DNA of 64,000 nt from the NCBI GenBank assembly GCA_958298945.1, contig OY282610.1, positions 31,136,167 to 31,200,166 of the forward strand. Direction: 5' to 3'. Source of the stretch: Atherix ibis (taxonomy: Eukaryota; Arthropoda; Insecta; Diptera; Athericidae). Each line of letters starts with the position of its first letter. Position 1 is the first letter of the stretch. The translations under genes were made by a program, and so were the position numbers. The notes under the pieces were generated by a model. That model searched no databases and was not told where the DNA came from. It saw only the letters and a list, made by a program, of their open reading frames with translations. Of this stretch, positions 25,191 to 35,223 are shown piece after piece.

Positions 25191-25855
25191 ATGTCTAGTT
25201 TTGTGCCAGAAAAAGAGCATATGCGGGAAGTTTTGCTTTTCTGTTTCAATTTGATGAAATCGGCTGCCGAATCGCATCGAATGCTTATGGAGGGGTATGG
25301 TGACGATGCTTTATCGGAAACAACGTGTCGAGATTGGTTTCGTCGGTTCAAAGACGGAAATTTTGACTTGTGGGACAAGAAGCGTGGAAATCAGCCTAGG
25401 AAGGTTGAGGGCCATCAATTGCGGGCTCTTTTGGAGGAAGATGATACCCAATCGCAAAAAATGCTCGCGGACCAATTGAATGTTACTCAACCAGCCATTT
25501 CCATATGTCTGAGTGCTATGGGGAAGATTGAAAAGATCGGAAAATGGGTGCCGCAGGAATTGAACGATAGGCAGATGGAGCGACGCCAAAACACATGCGA
25601 AATCTTGCTCGCCATACAAAAAAGAAATTCGTTCCTTCATCGGATTGTGATAGGTGATGAAAAGTGGATATATTTCAAGAATCCTAAACGTAAGAAATCG
25701 TGGGTTGATCCCAGCCAACCATCAACATCTTCCCAAAGACCAAATCGCTTCAGACGGAAGACGATGCTGTGCGTTTGGTGGGATTAGCAGGGTATCTACA
25801 AATTGCCCGAGAGATGGGAAAAATGTTTAGCTAGCGAGGGCAAGTACTCGTATTT
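25191..25855 (+). pseudogene. MarE Mos1-like transposase, truncated by internal deletion
   Basis: Start chosen at the ATG at 25191 (MSSFVPEKEHMREVLLFCF), matching the start of the Mos1 group; an ATG three codons upstream is less likely. The DNA-binding half is intact: first helix-turn-helix, a second near residues 80-110, linker WVPQELNDRQMERR, and the first catalytic motif VIGDEKWIYFKNPKRK. After MLCVWWD a TAG ends the frame (25785-25787). The following codons QGIYKLPERWEKCLASEGKY belong to the C-terminus, so the second and third catalytic aspartates are deleted. It could at most give a DNA-binding fragment. The tail is further interrupted by the octamer at 25845. Confidence 0.93.
25845..25852. 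other. TACTCGTA octamer, candidate mariner excision scar inside MarE
   Basis: One of 19 copies of TACTCGTA or TACGAGTA seen by eye (all listed in the findings). Here it falls within the conserved C-terminal GKY codons of MarE (GGC AAG TAC TCG TAT TTG). Removing six bases, one TA plus CTCG, leaves GGC AAG TAT TTG. This reads G-K-Y-L, close to the family's usual G-K-Y-F. That fits insertion and later excision of an element at the TA. Confidence 0.5.
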
Positions 25856-25929
25856 GTGTTTGCTTTCTATAAAAAAAACATGCTTTTTTTTACTAAAAAA
25901 CAGCGGATTTAAGCTTATATACCTGGTAT

Positions 25930-26439
25930 ATTTGCTATTATGACACGATTATTCCGTTATTTAGTATGGCATACCTATCATTAGACATAATTCTACGGGT
26001 CGCCTATGATGTAGGACACGGCATACAACCAATTAGCACCATTATTAGGCTTGTAATGAATTTCGACAGTTCAACTGACTAGATCCAGATACTTGCATCT
26101 CAGCATACTCGTTTCAACTTCAATTTTTCCTAGATTCATTGCATGAATTATCACAGGTAGTCAAAGCCTCACACGTCTTTTACTTCTTATCGTGAACTTC
26201 TTCCGTTTCCTTCTAATGGCAAATGGCCTCAGCTATCAACTTTACCATTTTCAGCCTTTTGAAAACCTGCCTTCCTCTTCAGTTTTTTATAATCACTCCT
26301 TCTCATTAGCCCCATTCTATCTTATTCTTACGGCAAGTGGCCTCAGGTTACCAACTATACCATCTTCTACAAACAAAACTGGCCTCCTGCTCTATGCAGG
26401 AAACATACATGCAATCCACCAATTAATTTCTCAACGGTG
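25930..26439. other. No gene seen
   Basis: Less AT-rich than average, leading into the LINE-R fragment and possibly part of it. The 82-codon plus frame at 26192-26440 has no recognisable content. Confidence 0.5.
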
Positions 26440-26840
26440 AGTGGTGGTCTCATAAACTAGATCGCTCATCTTATTTCAACGCACCACCTCTTGTACTTTA
26501 ATCTGGTTCTATGCCCCTGAACCAGCTATATCGAACATAGGTACAACGGTCAGTTGTCAGTTACAACCTAAATCATATAAACCTCTACTGTCATCTTCAG
26601 TAATAACACCCGGGATAACTGGTATCCATCACCTATAGTCCTAAGACTGTACCCGCGATATATGTTGGTATTAACCAACCAAAGGTACCTCACCTTGGTC
26701 GGGAGGATGTGACCAACCACCGTGTGATACCCAATCGCTATGGTACCACTTCTGGTTTTAAAATTAAGTGGTGGTACTCCCACTCAGAGAGCTTTAAAAA
26801 TTCCAGGCATTGCTAGACCGGTTCAGGATCGCAGTTTTAT
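26440..26840 (-). mobile_element. LINE-R 3' fragment, copy 1 (partial)
   Basis: By eye this aligns with the sequence at 28740-29130 and 38090-38460. Shared words include CCTCTACTGTCAT near 26580, GACTGTACCCGCGATAT near 26646 and the following GGTATTAACCA. It is more diverged than the other two copies, with different short insertions. In those copies the unit belongs to the 3' end of an R1-like LINE on the minus strand. No open frame of note. Confidence 0.6.
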
Positions 26841-27039
26841 CGAGATCCGAAAGCGTTTCCGGTGCTGATCATTGTTCGATCGTTCTCCCATAAGAAACCC
26901 TTTGCAGGAGCTCAGAATTTATAGTAACGGTCTCTGTTTCTTCATTTTCAAAGACATACGTGTTAATGACATCTTCAAAACAAAATACGGGTTAAGGACA
27001 CCTTGAGAACAAAAAATTTCGCCAAAAAAAAAATGGCCT

Positions 27040-27136
27040 CTTATTTCTTATTGGGTGGATAAGCAAAACTGCCTTATATGGGGCATTGAGAGCTCCATAT
27101 ATAATAGTTTTGCTTATCCACCAAATAAGAAATAAG
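27040..27136. repeat. Near-perfect 97-bp hairpin
   Basis: Arms of 31 bp (27040-27070 and 27106-27136) match as inverted repeats with one mismatch; each holds GGTGGATAAGCAAAACT or its inverse. The 35-bp loop itself has a smaller inverted pair (TATATGG and CCATATA). No TA or other target duplication seen. Could be a precursor-RNA-like hairpin, a very short MITE or a fold-back duplication. Confidence 0.8.
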
Positions 27137-27139
27137 TCT

Positions 27140-28647
27140 CACAGTTGAACGTTTTTCCTCTCAAAAAATCATCACCCAAAGCTCATTCTTGCAGTTTTCA
27201 ATCGGCGTATCTTTTGCGCAATTTAATTCTACGATTTGATAGTAATACTATGAGTATCTATAATATAAAATTGAATATTTTTATACTTTCCAAAGTATAA
27301 AACGACCAATTGCAGCCATTGAAGACTTTCATCATCCATACAGTATGTGTATATGCCAATTGCACATCTTTTTCTAGATTTACAAAGCAGAATAATTATC
27401 TCCTCAAATTAAATTTTAAGTGCAAACACGAGTTCAGAATAATTTGTACAATATCAGTTTCAATTTTTCGAAATAAACTTTTTCAGTAGTCTCTTTAAAA
27501 AAGAGCTATTCATTATTAATTAAGGTGTGTTATTATCTTATCATTTTACAAATATTCCAGTAGTGTTAATTAAAATAATTGAAAATGTTAAAAGGAATTA
27601 CTTTGGAATTGAAATTCTATCGTTCCGTTGATATGATTAAATAATGACAATATTCGAATAGAGTTAATATCCTTTTGATGTGTTAATTTAGTCAAAATCG
27701 GAAAGTTTCAATTAAATAATTTACGAAACGTGAGAGCATTGTCATGTTTTATTGTACAGGACTTTTTACAAATGGATAGTTGGTTTAAATCAAGCTTTGC
27801 ACTTTATTCAAACTAATAAATATAAGATATGATATTTTAAATATCCATTATAAAAGAATTTTTTTTTTTGCTACTTTTTGTACAAAAATTAATTGTAAGA
27901 GAATTTCCAATATTTACTTATTTATTAACATTTAAATATTTAATAAAATTGATAGTGTGTGAAATTTGTATTTTCCCATAAGGAGTAGAAACTATTAAAT
28001 CATATTAGAACTATTGGAATTTTTATCCTAGAATAGCATATTTTTAAAGCAATAAACAACATAAGGTAAACGATAAATTTAATAATAAACAATAATAAAG
28101 GGTAGCCATGAGTAGATAATTCCTATTTTGACCAACAGTTACCAAAATAATCTTTCTTTATTAAATAAAAATAATAATTTCACTATAAATAAACCAATTT
28201 TTTTTTTATACTATTTAGACTTACCGAGTGGAATTTAATATACAATATACTAAAATAACTAAAACAATGAGAGATTATATGAAAATGTGTATTTTATTTG
28301 TTTATTTTATTAGTTATTTTAATGTATTATCATACCAAATTATTTTAAGCAAAGATTGTCTTCATAGCGAAATATTTGCTTGTTTGAGAAGCGTTGTACA
28401 TACTTAACTAGAACGATTAACTTTTAAAAGATGTTATTGATAGTAATTTCGATTACTTAAAAATTAGTAAACTTGTAAATAACAAATTTAATGAAAAGCT
28501 ATTCTGAGCTTATATACTTAAAGTTTAAATCTGAAATATTCTATTTTAATTGGAATGAATTTATAAAGTTTGACAAAAATAGAAAAAGAACCAAACATTT
28601 TACCTTATATCACTTATGGTATACTTTTAAAAATATGTACAAGTTTT
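27140..28647. other. AT-rich sequence without recognisable gene
   Basis: Nothing readable on either strand; no transposon ends. Confidence 0.7.
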
Positions 28648-29735
28648 TTTTAAGATTGTAGAACTAATTGATGAGTTCTGCGGAATATACAGCTCAGAAT
28701 ATAAAAGCAGAGACAGTAGTATTATGATATTTAACGTGATTTGTCGTTAAATATAAAACCACGAGTCGCCTACAACCATAGAGATTGAGTTATGCACAAT
28801 CAATGCACCACCATTACTGGCAGTTCACAGTCAGTAAACAGTTACAAGCTGATTACTCCACCAGTTAGTGGCGAGGCCTATCTAAACCTCAACTGTCATA
28901 AGCAGTGACAGCGCTCGAGATAATTAACAGTATCTCCCAATAGCGATCCGGAGACCGTACCCGCGATATGGGTATTAACCACAGCCACCCCGTTGCTGCC
29001 TAAGGCGAATCACCATTTTCGGGCACAATGTGTTCCAACACCATGCGGCACCCCGACTCCCATAGTATGAATTTTTGTTTTAAGAGTACTTCAGTTTGTA
29101 CTCCGCTCATTGAGCTACGATAAGGAACTTTGTAAAACTCTAGGCACAGCTAAGTCAGCTCAGGTACGAGGGTTCGACAAGACCCAAAAGTACAACCAAA
29201 ATCGACCTTGGTCTTCCACCCGGTCGTAGCCATCTTGCGTGCCTTTTACACACACATCCTTGCTCTCCTCTCAAAAAGTGCCACGTAAGTCATACTGCCA
29301 TATCGCGTGCGTCCATCTGCTATTCACACTCTCATCCCATCGACGTTGCCAAATTTCATACATTCTATTCAAGGCCAGTACACGCCGCTGGCGTGGACTA
29401 ACATCCTGAACTTCTTTATTCGTAATGAGACAGCCAGCTTGCGGGATGCCCCGCCATAGAAGGATAGTGAATGCTTCTACGCAGCACCCCCAGGTCCCAT
29501 GGAATTTCTCCCATGAGAACCTGTATCGTGAAAGAAGTGACAGAAAAGTAATTAGACTGGTGTCACTAAGAGTCAGTCTTTCTTAGATTTGCAGAACAAG
29601 TTCGACCCTCAGCCAGTTACTACGTGACCCTATAGAATTTAACAAGTAAAGTTGTATTTTTGCAAAGCGATAAAAAAAATACTGCCACGATTTTTGGAGC
29701 TCTCAAATTTTTTGCATTTACCAACCTAGTGTGTA
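28648..29735 (-). mobile_element. LINE-R 3' end, copy 2
   Basis: On the minus strand, 29400-29270 reads VLALNRMYEIWQRRW then DESVNSRWTHAIW. This matches the segment following reverse transcriptase in R1/LOA-type LINEs (a W-x-x-RW-x-x-S-x-x-xRWT motif). The rest, down to 28648, would be the end of the ORF and the 3' non-coding part. It is much richer in G and C than the surroundings. The copy at 38006-39055 is closely similar and includes extra codons of the same motif region. Neither shows the catalytic core, as expected of 5'-truncated LINE copies. Confidence 0.6.
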
Positions 29736-29739
29736 ACTT

Positions 29740-30045
29740 ACGTAAAATAGCAATGCGGCTATGAGAAATATTCTTTATCAAGAGCAAAAGCTTCGCGGTG
29801 GTATAAAGCATTTTTGGAGGGCAGAAAAGCACTGGAAAATTAACTTAGCTCAAGAGGCTTCCAACATAAAAAACTGACGAAAATGAGGAACGAGCGAGGA
29901 CTTTTTTAAGTTCAGAGAAAAGTTTTTATTAATAAGTTCTTGAAAAATTTAGAAAAAGGATACTCCGCGTCAGATCGGATATTTCAGATACTTTAATTCT
30001 CCACTATAAAAACACCACATGTCACAAGTTAATCAAAAATTCAGA
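29740..30045 (+). pseudogene. MarF mariner relic joined to LINE-R copy 2
   Basis: The plus strand reads, with stops, KTDENEERARTFLSSEKSFY (about 29865-29930) and, after a gap, ISDTLILHYKNTTCH (about 29980-30025). In mariner transposases a K-T-D-E-N-V-E-R-V stretch lies in the second DNA-binding region, and I-L-H-H-D-N-A-P-C-H is the second catalytic motif. The piece between has been deleted. The same arrangement, in the same position beside LINE-R, is found at 39060-39360. Confidence 0.55.
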
Positions 30046-31519
30046 AAAAGGATACTTAAAAAAATATCATCTTGATCTGTCGATGATATCTAAAGTGGTC
30101 TAATTGAGGAGCTGAAGGTGATTATTATTATTTAACTAATTATTTCCGGGAGAATGTCATTCTAAAAATAATACAATAAATAATACGAGCGCCTACACTA
30201 TCTACTCTAGTAGAATAGTACTTATTTGTAAGGTAGTTTAAGGGCAAGAACATATAAAAAACTTATCAAAATACTCATAAGACTATTCAATATTTTATAG
30301 GAAGTATTGAATAGAGATAAAAAAAAATCACTTTAAATAGAAAAAAGGACACTTTTCATAACATACATTAAATATTTGACAAAAAAAACAAAATTATACG
30401 TCATATAACATAATAGAATATAGTGTTGAGTAATAACAAAAAAATTCTTAGGATATTAATTATAGTCCTTTTGGTGGGTTTTTTTTTTGTTGGGAAAAAA
30501 AAGCTTCTTATACCAATTTTTTAAACAGAATAGAATTTTTTTTGTTGTAATTTTTTTAAAAATATATTTTAATTAAATATATAAAATATAAGATTATTGC
30601 CCGCCAAATTCTAATGATTCTAAAAATTTGAAAAAATTAATTCAAAACTGCTATGTTAAGAGTATTTATCTTAAGCCTGTTAATAGTATTCAGGAAATTT
30701 ATTAAAATCGTTTATTTATTAGAAAATATTCTAAAAAATTATCATAAATTTTCTTGATGAAAATATTATTTTTTTTAAAAAAAAACCTCTTTTGTAAATA
30801 TGAGAAAATATGCAATTAATCTTAGGATAAAAAAAAAGCAGTAAGATAGAAAGGAAATCTTCAATAGCTTTCATTTAATTTTATAGATAATATATATAAG
30901 AGAATTTTTATTTAATTTTTCATGTTTGAAAACATTTTCAACGCTATAAATCTAATCACTTCTCTTTTATACCCTTAGATAATAAAATTTCCATAGGGTA
31001 GTAAATTATTCATTTTATTGTAAATGAATGAAACCGACTTGAATGTATTAAAAAAAATAAAAAATATAAAGGCATAACTAATATGTACGTTCCTATTCCA
31101 AGCATTTATTTTAATAACTAATTTATTCGTAAGAGTAGAAATTCTCTCATGAATACATTTTTATGATATATTTTTGTAGATAAGAATTTTAATTAAATTA
31201 AGCGAGAAATACATACAAAAAAAATGACTGAATTAATATACGTAATTATATTAATATACGTACAATATTTTTTTTTGTTGTTGAAATAATTTTAAATATT
31301 TTATATGTAGTGCGAAATTGATTTGATAAAATTTACTTAATTTTAAATTTTACTCTTTTTTTAAATAAATTATAATTATATCTAATAATATTTTTAGTAC
31401 AATATATTTTTTAATATTTGATTAAATATCAACAAAAAAAAATGTTATTATTAAAATAGTTCTAATGTGATGAAGGTGATTCCAGTCGAACATAGTATCG
31501 GAGAAAAATAATTTACTTT
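30046..31519. other. AT-rich sequence without recognisable gene
   Basis: Nothing readable. Long A and T runs. Confidence 0.7.
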
Positions 31520-31830
31520 TATTTTCACACATCAATGTTATCACCTTCAAAGTAATTCCCACGGGCAACTATAAATTGGTAGAGGCATCTTTTCAACCCT
31601 TCTTAGCAGTGATGGCAGGTTTCGAATGGAACCGCCTTCAGGGAATCGGTTACACTCTTTTGGATGTTGTTGACAGTACCAAAATTATGTCCTTTTAAGT
31701 GTTTTTCGATCTTGGGGAATAAAAAAATATTTACAGTCTCAGATAAGATGAGAATAGGGGTCGGGGAGCCACAGAAATGCTTTTTTCGACAAAATTCTAT
31801 TATTGGAGATGTACATGTCATTATGAAGTA
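31520..31830 (-). pseudogene. Tc1/mariner transposase C-terminal relic
   Basis: The minus strand reads VNIFLFPKIEKHLKGHNFGT (about 31710-31770), then VNNIQKSVTDSLKAVPFETC and, after one stop, IVARGNYFEGDNIDV (about 31530-31575). This is the order of the end of a mariner-type transposase: the FFLFPK motif after the third catalytic aspartate, a KGxxF strand, and the closing GxYFEGDNI. No start, no DNA-binding half and no terminal repeat seen. It differs from MarA, MarB, MarC, MarD and MarE. Confidence 0.75.
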
Positions 31831-32297
31831 AGCAAATTTTTAAGGACTTCTTTATAAAAAACTTGAATGACAGCCATATTAAGGCATGTTAAGCACACAC
31901 AGAATTTAATACAAATTATAGTATTTTTAAGGTACTCGTATAGTGTATCGATTGCACAGGAATTTCTTAATGCTTTCGAACATGTTAAAAAACGCATTCC
32001 TTGCACAGAATTTACTCAACATCACATGAATAAATATACCAACTGGAAAGGGACGTTGTCTGAACCAGATAACATCACTTACTATTTCTGGGGGTTCAAA
32101 AAAGTTTTATTGTTCTACTTAGTAAACAAACCGTAATAAAGTGTAAGCTACACTGCATTACCGACGGTGGCTTTTCAACAGTATTACGAATCAATACATC
32201 TGACGAATATTGTAAAGAAATCGTGTGATACTCGTATTTTCGATGAAGTTGAGCTCAGAAGATTATACTGCCCAGTCCAAAGAGTGAATAATTTTAG
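31831..32297. other. No gene seen
   Basis: Weakly coding-looking plus frame (31867-32136, 89 codons) that I cannot identify. Holds octamers at 31933-31940 and 32229-32236. Confidence 0.5.
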
Positions 32298-32299
32298 TA

Positions 32300-32465
32300 C
32301 GAGGGTCGTTCAATAAGTCCTTAGAAAAAGATAGAAAAAACCGGTTTTTTAAAAAAAAAATTATTTTTTTCAACATATTGTCCTTTTAGCTCTATGCACT
32401 TTTCCAACCGTTTTTCCAAAAATTTTATCCCGTCCAAAAAATAGGATTTCGGAAGTTCTGCAAAA
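32300..32465 (-). mobile_element. MarA mariner, terminal fragment of an outer copy
   Basis: Begins with CGAGGGTCGTTCAATAAGTC after a TA (32298-32299) and reads as the inverse of the MarA gene end: the last codons of the transposase and the 3' non-coding part. It stops at TA (32466-32467) inside a TACTCATC-like word, where a second MarA in the opposite direction starts. So this is the remaining end of an element that was itself hit by another MarA. Confidence 0.85.
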
Positions 32466-32467
32466 TA

Positions 32468-33563
32468 TGAGGGTCGTTCAATAAGTCCTTAGAAAACCCG
32501 AGAAATTGCGCTCGTAGTGTCTGTAAAGATTTTTTTTGTAAGTAGCATTATCGACAGGAAAGCTGGATCCATAGCGTAGGTCAATTTCTATCATCGATTA
32601 AAATTAACGGCATTTATTTGTGCATAACAATGGAAAAAAGCGAGTTTAGGGCTGTCATCAAACATCTCCATTTGAAGGGATTAAGCCCGAAAGAAATCAA
32701 AGCCGAGTTGGATGCAGTTCATGGCACATCTGCACCTGTGTTTGCGACGGTTTACAATTGGGTGAATGAATTTAAACGTGGCCGTTCATCCACAAAAGAT
32801 GAATATCGTTCAGGACGCCCAGTTGAGGTGTCTACTCCTGAAATCATCGACAAAATCCACGATCTGATTTTGAACGATCGGCGAATTAAAGTGCGTGAAT
32901 TAGTTGAGGCCACGGGCATATCACAAGGTACAGTCGCTTCAATTTTGCATGAAAAATTGTCTGTGAAAAAAATGTCGGCAAGATGGGTGCCGCGTTTGCT
33001 CTCAGAGGAGAATAAGCGCAATCGTGTAGTGGACTCTGAGGCTATGTTGGCACTCTTTCATCGCAATCCTGCCGAATTTCTTCGTCGATATGTCACTGTG
33101 GACGAAACCTGGGTACACTACTACACTCCAGAAACAAAGAGACAGTCATCACAGTGAATTTTCAAGGGTGAACGGGCTCCGAAGAAGGCAAAAACTGCGC
33201 CATCGGCCGGCAAGGTGATGGCCACGGTCGTTTGGAATTCGCAGGGCATCATTTTTATCGACTACTTGGAAAAAGGAAAAACATTAACAGGAGCGTATTA
33301 CGTGTCGTTATTGCAACGGTTGAGCGAGGAAATCAAAGAGAAACGCCCACATCTGAAGAAGAAAAAAATCCTCTTGCATCAGGACAATGCGCGTGTGCAC
33401 ACCTGCGCTGTTTCCATGGCCAAAATTGTGGAATTGAGAATGGAATTGTTACGTTATCCCGCTTATTCACCAGATTTGGCCCCGAGTGACTATTTTCTTT
33501 TCCCCAATCTGAAGAAATGGCTTGGAGGACGACGGTTCACTTCCAACGAGGACGTCATTGCTC
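32468..33563 (+). mobile_element. MarA mariner copy 2, nested in the outer MarA, 3' end lost
   Basis: Starts at 32468 (TGAGGGTCGTTC; first base C changed to T) directly after TA. It runs through a normal 5' non-coding part and most of the transposase. It breaks off within the C-terminal codons at GACGTCATTGCTC, where the sequence folds back into a short piece of the outer copy (33569-33587). The right end is therefore missing, and no terminal repeat follows before MarB begins at 33608. Confidence 0.88.
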
Positions 33564-33577
33564 AAACGGAGCAATGA
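32630..33577 (+). pseudogene. MarA mariner transposase, one stop and truncated end
   Basis: Start ATG at 32630 (MEKSEFRAVIKHLHLKGLSP); an in-frame ATG four codons upstream is also possible. The DNA-binding half, linker WVPRLLSEEN and first catalytic motif VTVDETWVHYYTPE are intact. A TGG-to-TGA change (33155-33157, after QSSQ) is the only stop up to the breakpoint. The frame then continues from 33158 through HQDNARVH and SPDLAPSDYF, 34 residues between aspartates, to FTSNEDVIAQT. About 35 residues are missing at the end. Very similar to the copy at 62577. Confidence 0.93.
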
Positions 33578-33587
33578 CGTCCTCGTT
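33545..33587. repeat. Perfect fold-back palindrome at the nested MarA junction
   Basis: Arms of 19 bp (33545-33563 and 33569-33587) are perfect inverted copies with a 5-base loop AAACG. Both come from the same place in the MarA gene (AACGAGGACGTCATTGCTC). The left belongs to the inner copy; the right belongs to the oppositely oriented outer copy. Confidence 0.95.
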
Positions 33588-33607
33588 ATTTTTGTGTTTT
33601 TAACAGT

Positions 33608-34445
33608 ACGAGGTCTGTTCAAAAAGTATCGCGAATTTTGTGTTTTTTCCATGAATATATATTTTGTCTCCTTCAAAGTAATCCCAACCGATATTATACA
33701 CTTGTGCCAACGTTTTAACAAATCTTCTAAGCACTTCAACAAATCATTTTTTGTGATATTGTTCAGCTCCTCCTTCGATGCCGTCTTTATCTCCTCAATC
33801 GTAACATAGCGTCGTCCTTTTATGGGGCTCTTCAGTTACGGGAACAATAAAAAGTCACCAGGGGCAGATCTGGGGAATACTGTGGCTGCGGTATTATTAG
33901 TGTGTTGCCTTTGGCCAAAAATTCGTACACAAGCAACGATGCGTGAGCAGGGGCGTTATCATGGTGCGAAAGCCAATTTTTGTTCTTCCACAAATCCGGG
34001 CGTTTCAAAAATGTAAACAAAACCTTCACATTCGATTGAACTTGGCGCGCTTTTTTCGATCTTGGCTCGTGCGGCAGCTTCCATTGGGATGATTGACCTT
34101 TGGTTTGCACGTCATAGCCATAAACCCATGATTTGTCACCAGTTATGACCCCCTGGAGCAAATTTGGGTCATCGCGGACAGAGTCCAATAGCTCTTGAGC
34201 AATGTTAGTGCGATGCTGTTTTAGTTCGACATTGAGCAATTTTGGTACGAATTTCACGGCGACCCGTCTCACGCCAAATTATTGCCAAGAATCGAATGGC
34301 ACGAGCCAATCAATATGTTCAAGTCCTCAGCAACTTCTCTAACGGTGATTCGACAATTGGCCAATACTATTTTCTTCACTTTATCAATGTTTTCGTCTAT
34401 TGTTGACGTGCTCAGGCGTCCGGTACGCTTTTTTGAACAATAATT
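33608..34445 (-). mobile_element. MarB mariner copy 2, 5' truncated but with the ancestral 3' end
   Basis: Starts after TA (33606-33607) with CGAGGTCTGTTCAAAAAGTA. Unlike copies 1, 3 and 4, its end encodes a complete transposase C-terminus, so the terminal repeat here is not the long one. No opposite end is found; similarity to mariner stops near 34445 within the DNA-binding domain. This copy shows what the other MarB copies lost at their gene ends. Confidence 0.85.
33620..34445 (-). pseudogene. MarB mariner transposase, broken
   Basis: Reading from 34445: a DNA-binding region (STIDENIDKVKKIVLANCRI, then TVREVAEDLN), a frame change near 34270, the linker KFVPKLLNVELKQHRTNIAQ, and the first catalytic motif ITGDKSWVYGYD (GDKS in place of GDES). 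An internal deletion joins KVLF to KRPDLWKNKNW. The second catalytic region HHDNAPAH follows. One base missing after SPDL destroys the frame at the third aspartate. A second frame carries the C-terminus (RRYVTIEEI-type, then LLKCLEDLLKRWHKCIISVG). Inactive. Confidence 0.88.
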
Positions 34446-34583
34446 TTTATTAAAAAATATTGTGTGATTAAGATCCAAAAACATTTATTCAAATTAATAA
34501 ATAAAATTTTTTAAGACCATATACCACTACAATTGTGATCGTGTCACAGTAAAAAGGGTGATCTAAATAGTTATTTTAAGATG

Positions 34584-34633
34584 ATGTACTTTTCAGCTAG
34601 TGGGGTGGAGGTCCCACTAGCTGAAAAGTACAT
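34584..34633. repeat. Perfect 21-bp inverted repeat with 8-bp loop
   Basis: Arms 34584-34604 and 34613-34633 are exact inverse copies (CCCACTAGCTGAAAAGTACA and one more base). Loop GTGGAGGT. Lies between MarB copy 2 and the LINE-T fragment. No target duplication seen. Confidence 0.95.
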
Positions 34634-34649
34634 AATGCTGCCACCAAAG

Positions 34650-34976
34650 TGGTCCATCGAGCGTAGAACCACAATTCGACTGGTGTCGACGGGATGGCCA
34701 GCAAACTGAAGCATAGAGTTGATACACTGCACCAAGCGGTTCGTCAATTAATGTCAAATCAATATGGCAATTTTAGAAATATTACCTTGCTGAGTATTAT
34801 CTATAAGATATTCTCTGCTATATACTAAAGTAGATTTACTCCAGGGAAATCAGAGCACTGAACCATTTGTTCATCGAATTTAAAGCCATTAGAGAGTTTG
34901 ACATCCCAGAAAAATTCATTACGTTGACTAGGCTGGCCATGATTATTATAAGATCTTTAACCTGGACTTGTAGTCT
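34650..34976 (+). pseudogene. LINE-T relic: reverse transcriptase fragment, split by a MITE
   Basis: The plus strand reads QYGNFRNITLLSIIYKIFSA (about 34760-34820). This is the R-G-I-x-L-L-x-x-x-Y-K-x-x-x block at the start of LINE reverse transcriptase. Then, in another frame, comes FDIPEKFITLTRLAM (about 34900-34945), the same block as in the relic at 17935. A MITE follows directly at 34978, inserted at TA. No catalytic box in this fragment. Confidence 0.7.
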
Positions 34977-34977
34977 A

Positions 34978-35221
34978 CACAGTGTGCTCCAAATATAACC
35001 GAACTCATTTTTAAATCATACAACATGCAGCGCCATCTATTACAGTATTAAAAAGATACATTCATCCTCTTTCAAACGCACCTAAATTCTTGTAAATCGG
35101 ATGACAGATGTGAAAGTTGCAGCCATTTCAATAAAAGAAAAAGTGTGCTAATGTTCAATAGATGGCGTTGCATGTTATATGATTTAAATATAAAGTTCGG
35201 TTATTTTTGGGATACACTGTG
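34978..35221. mobile_element. MITE copy 1 (Tc1/mariner type), 244 bp
   Basis: Flanked by TA (34976-34977 and 35222-35223). The ends read CACAGTGTGCTCC and, inverted, CACAGTGTATCCC. Inverted similarity continues for about 70 bp, including CGCCATCTATT near both ends. No coding capacity. A second, shorter copy is at 50926-51122. TA targets and long inverted ends point to a non-autonomous element moved by a Tc1/mariner-type transposase not present here. Confidence 0.9.
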
Positions 35222-35223
35222 TA

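Larger units (their letters stand above)
25020..25926 (+). mobile_element. MarE mariner (Mos1-like), internally deleted
   Basis: A 907-bp element flanked by TA (25018-25019 and 25927-25928). The ends are near-perfect inverted repeats beginning CCAGGT and continuing to AAGCTTAAATCCGCTGTTT (about 28 bp). They resemble the TCCAGGTGTACAAG-type ends of the mauritiana subfamily. The transposase is on the plus strand. About 400 bp or more of its middle and end is deleted, so the element is shorter than the usual roughly 1.3 kb. Confidence 0.95.

Noticed and set aside
25311..25718. 135-codon minus frame
   Set aside because: Antisense shadow of the MarE transposase.
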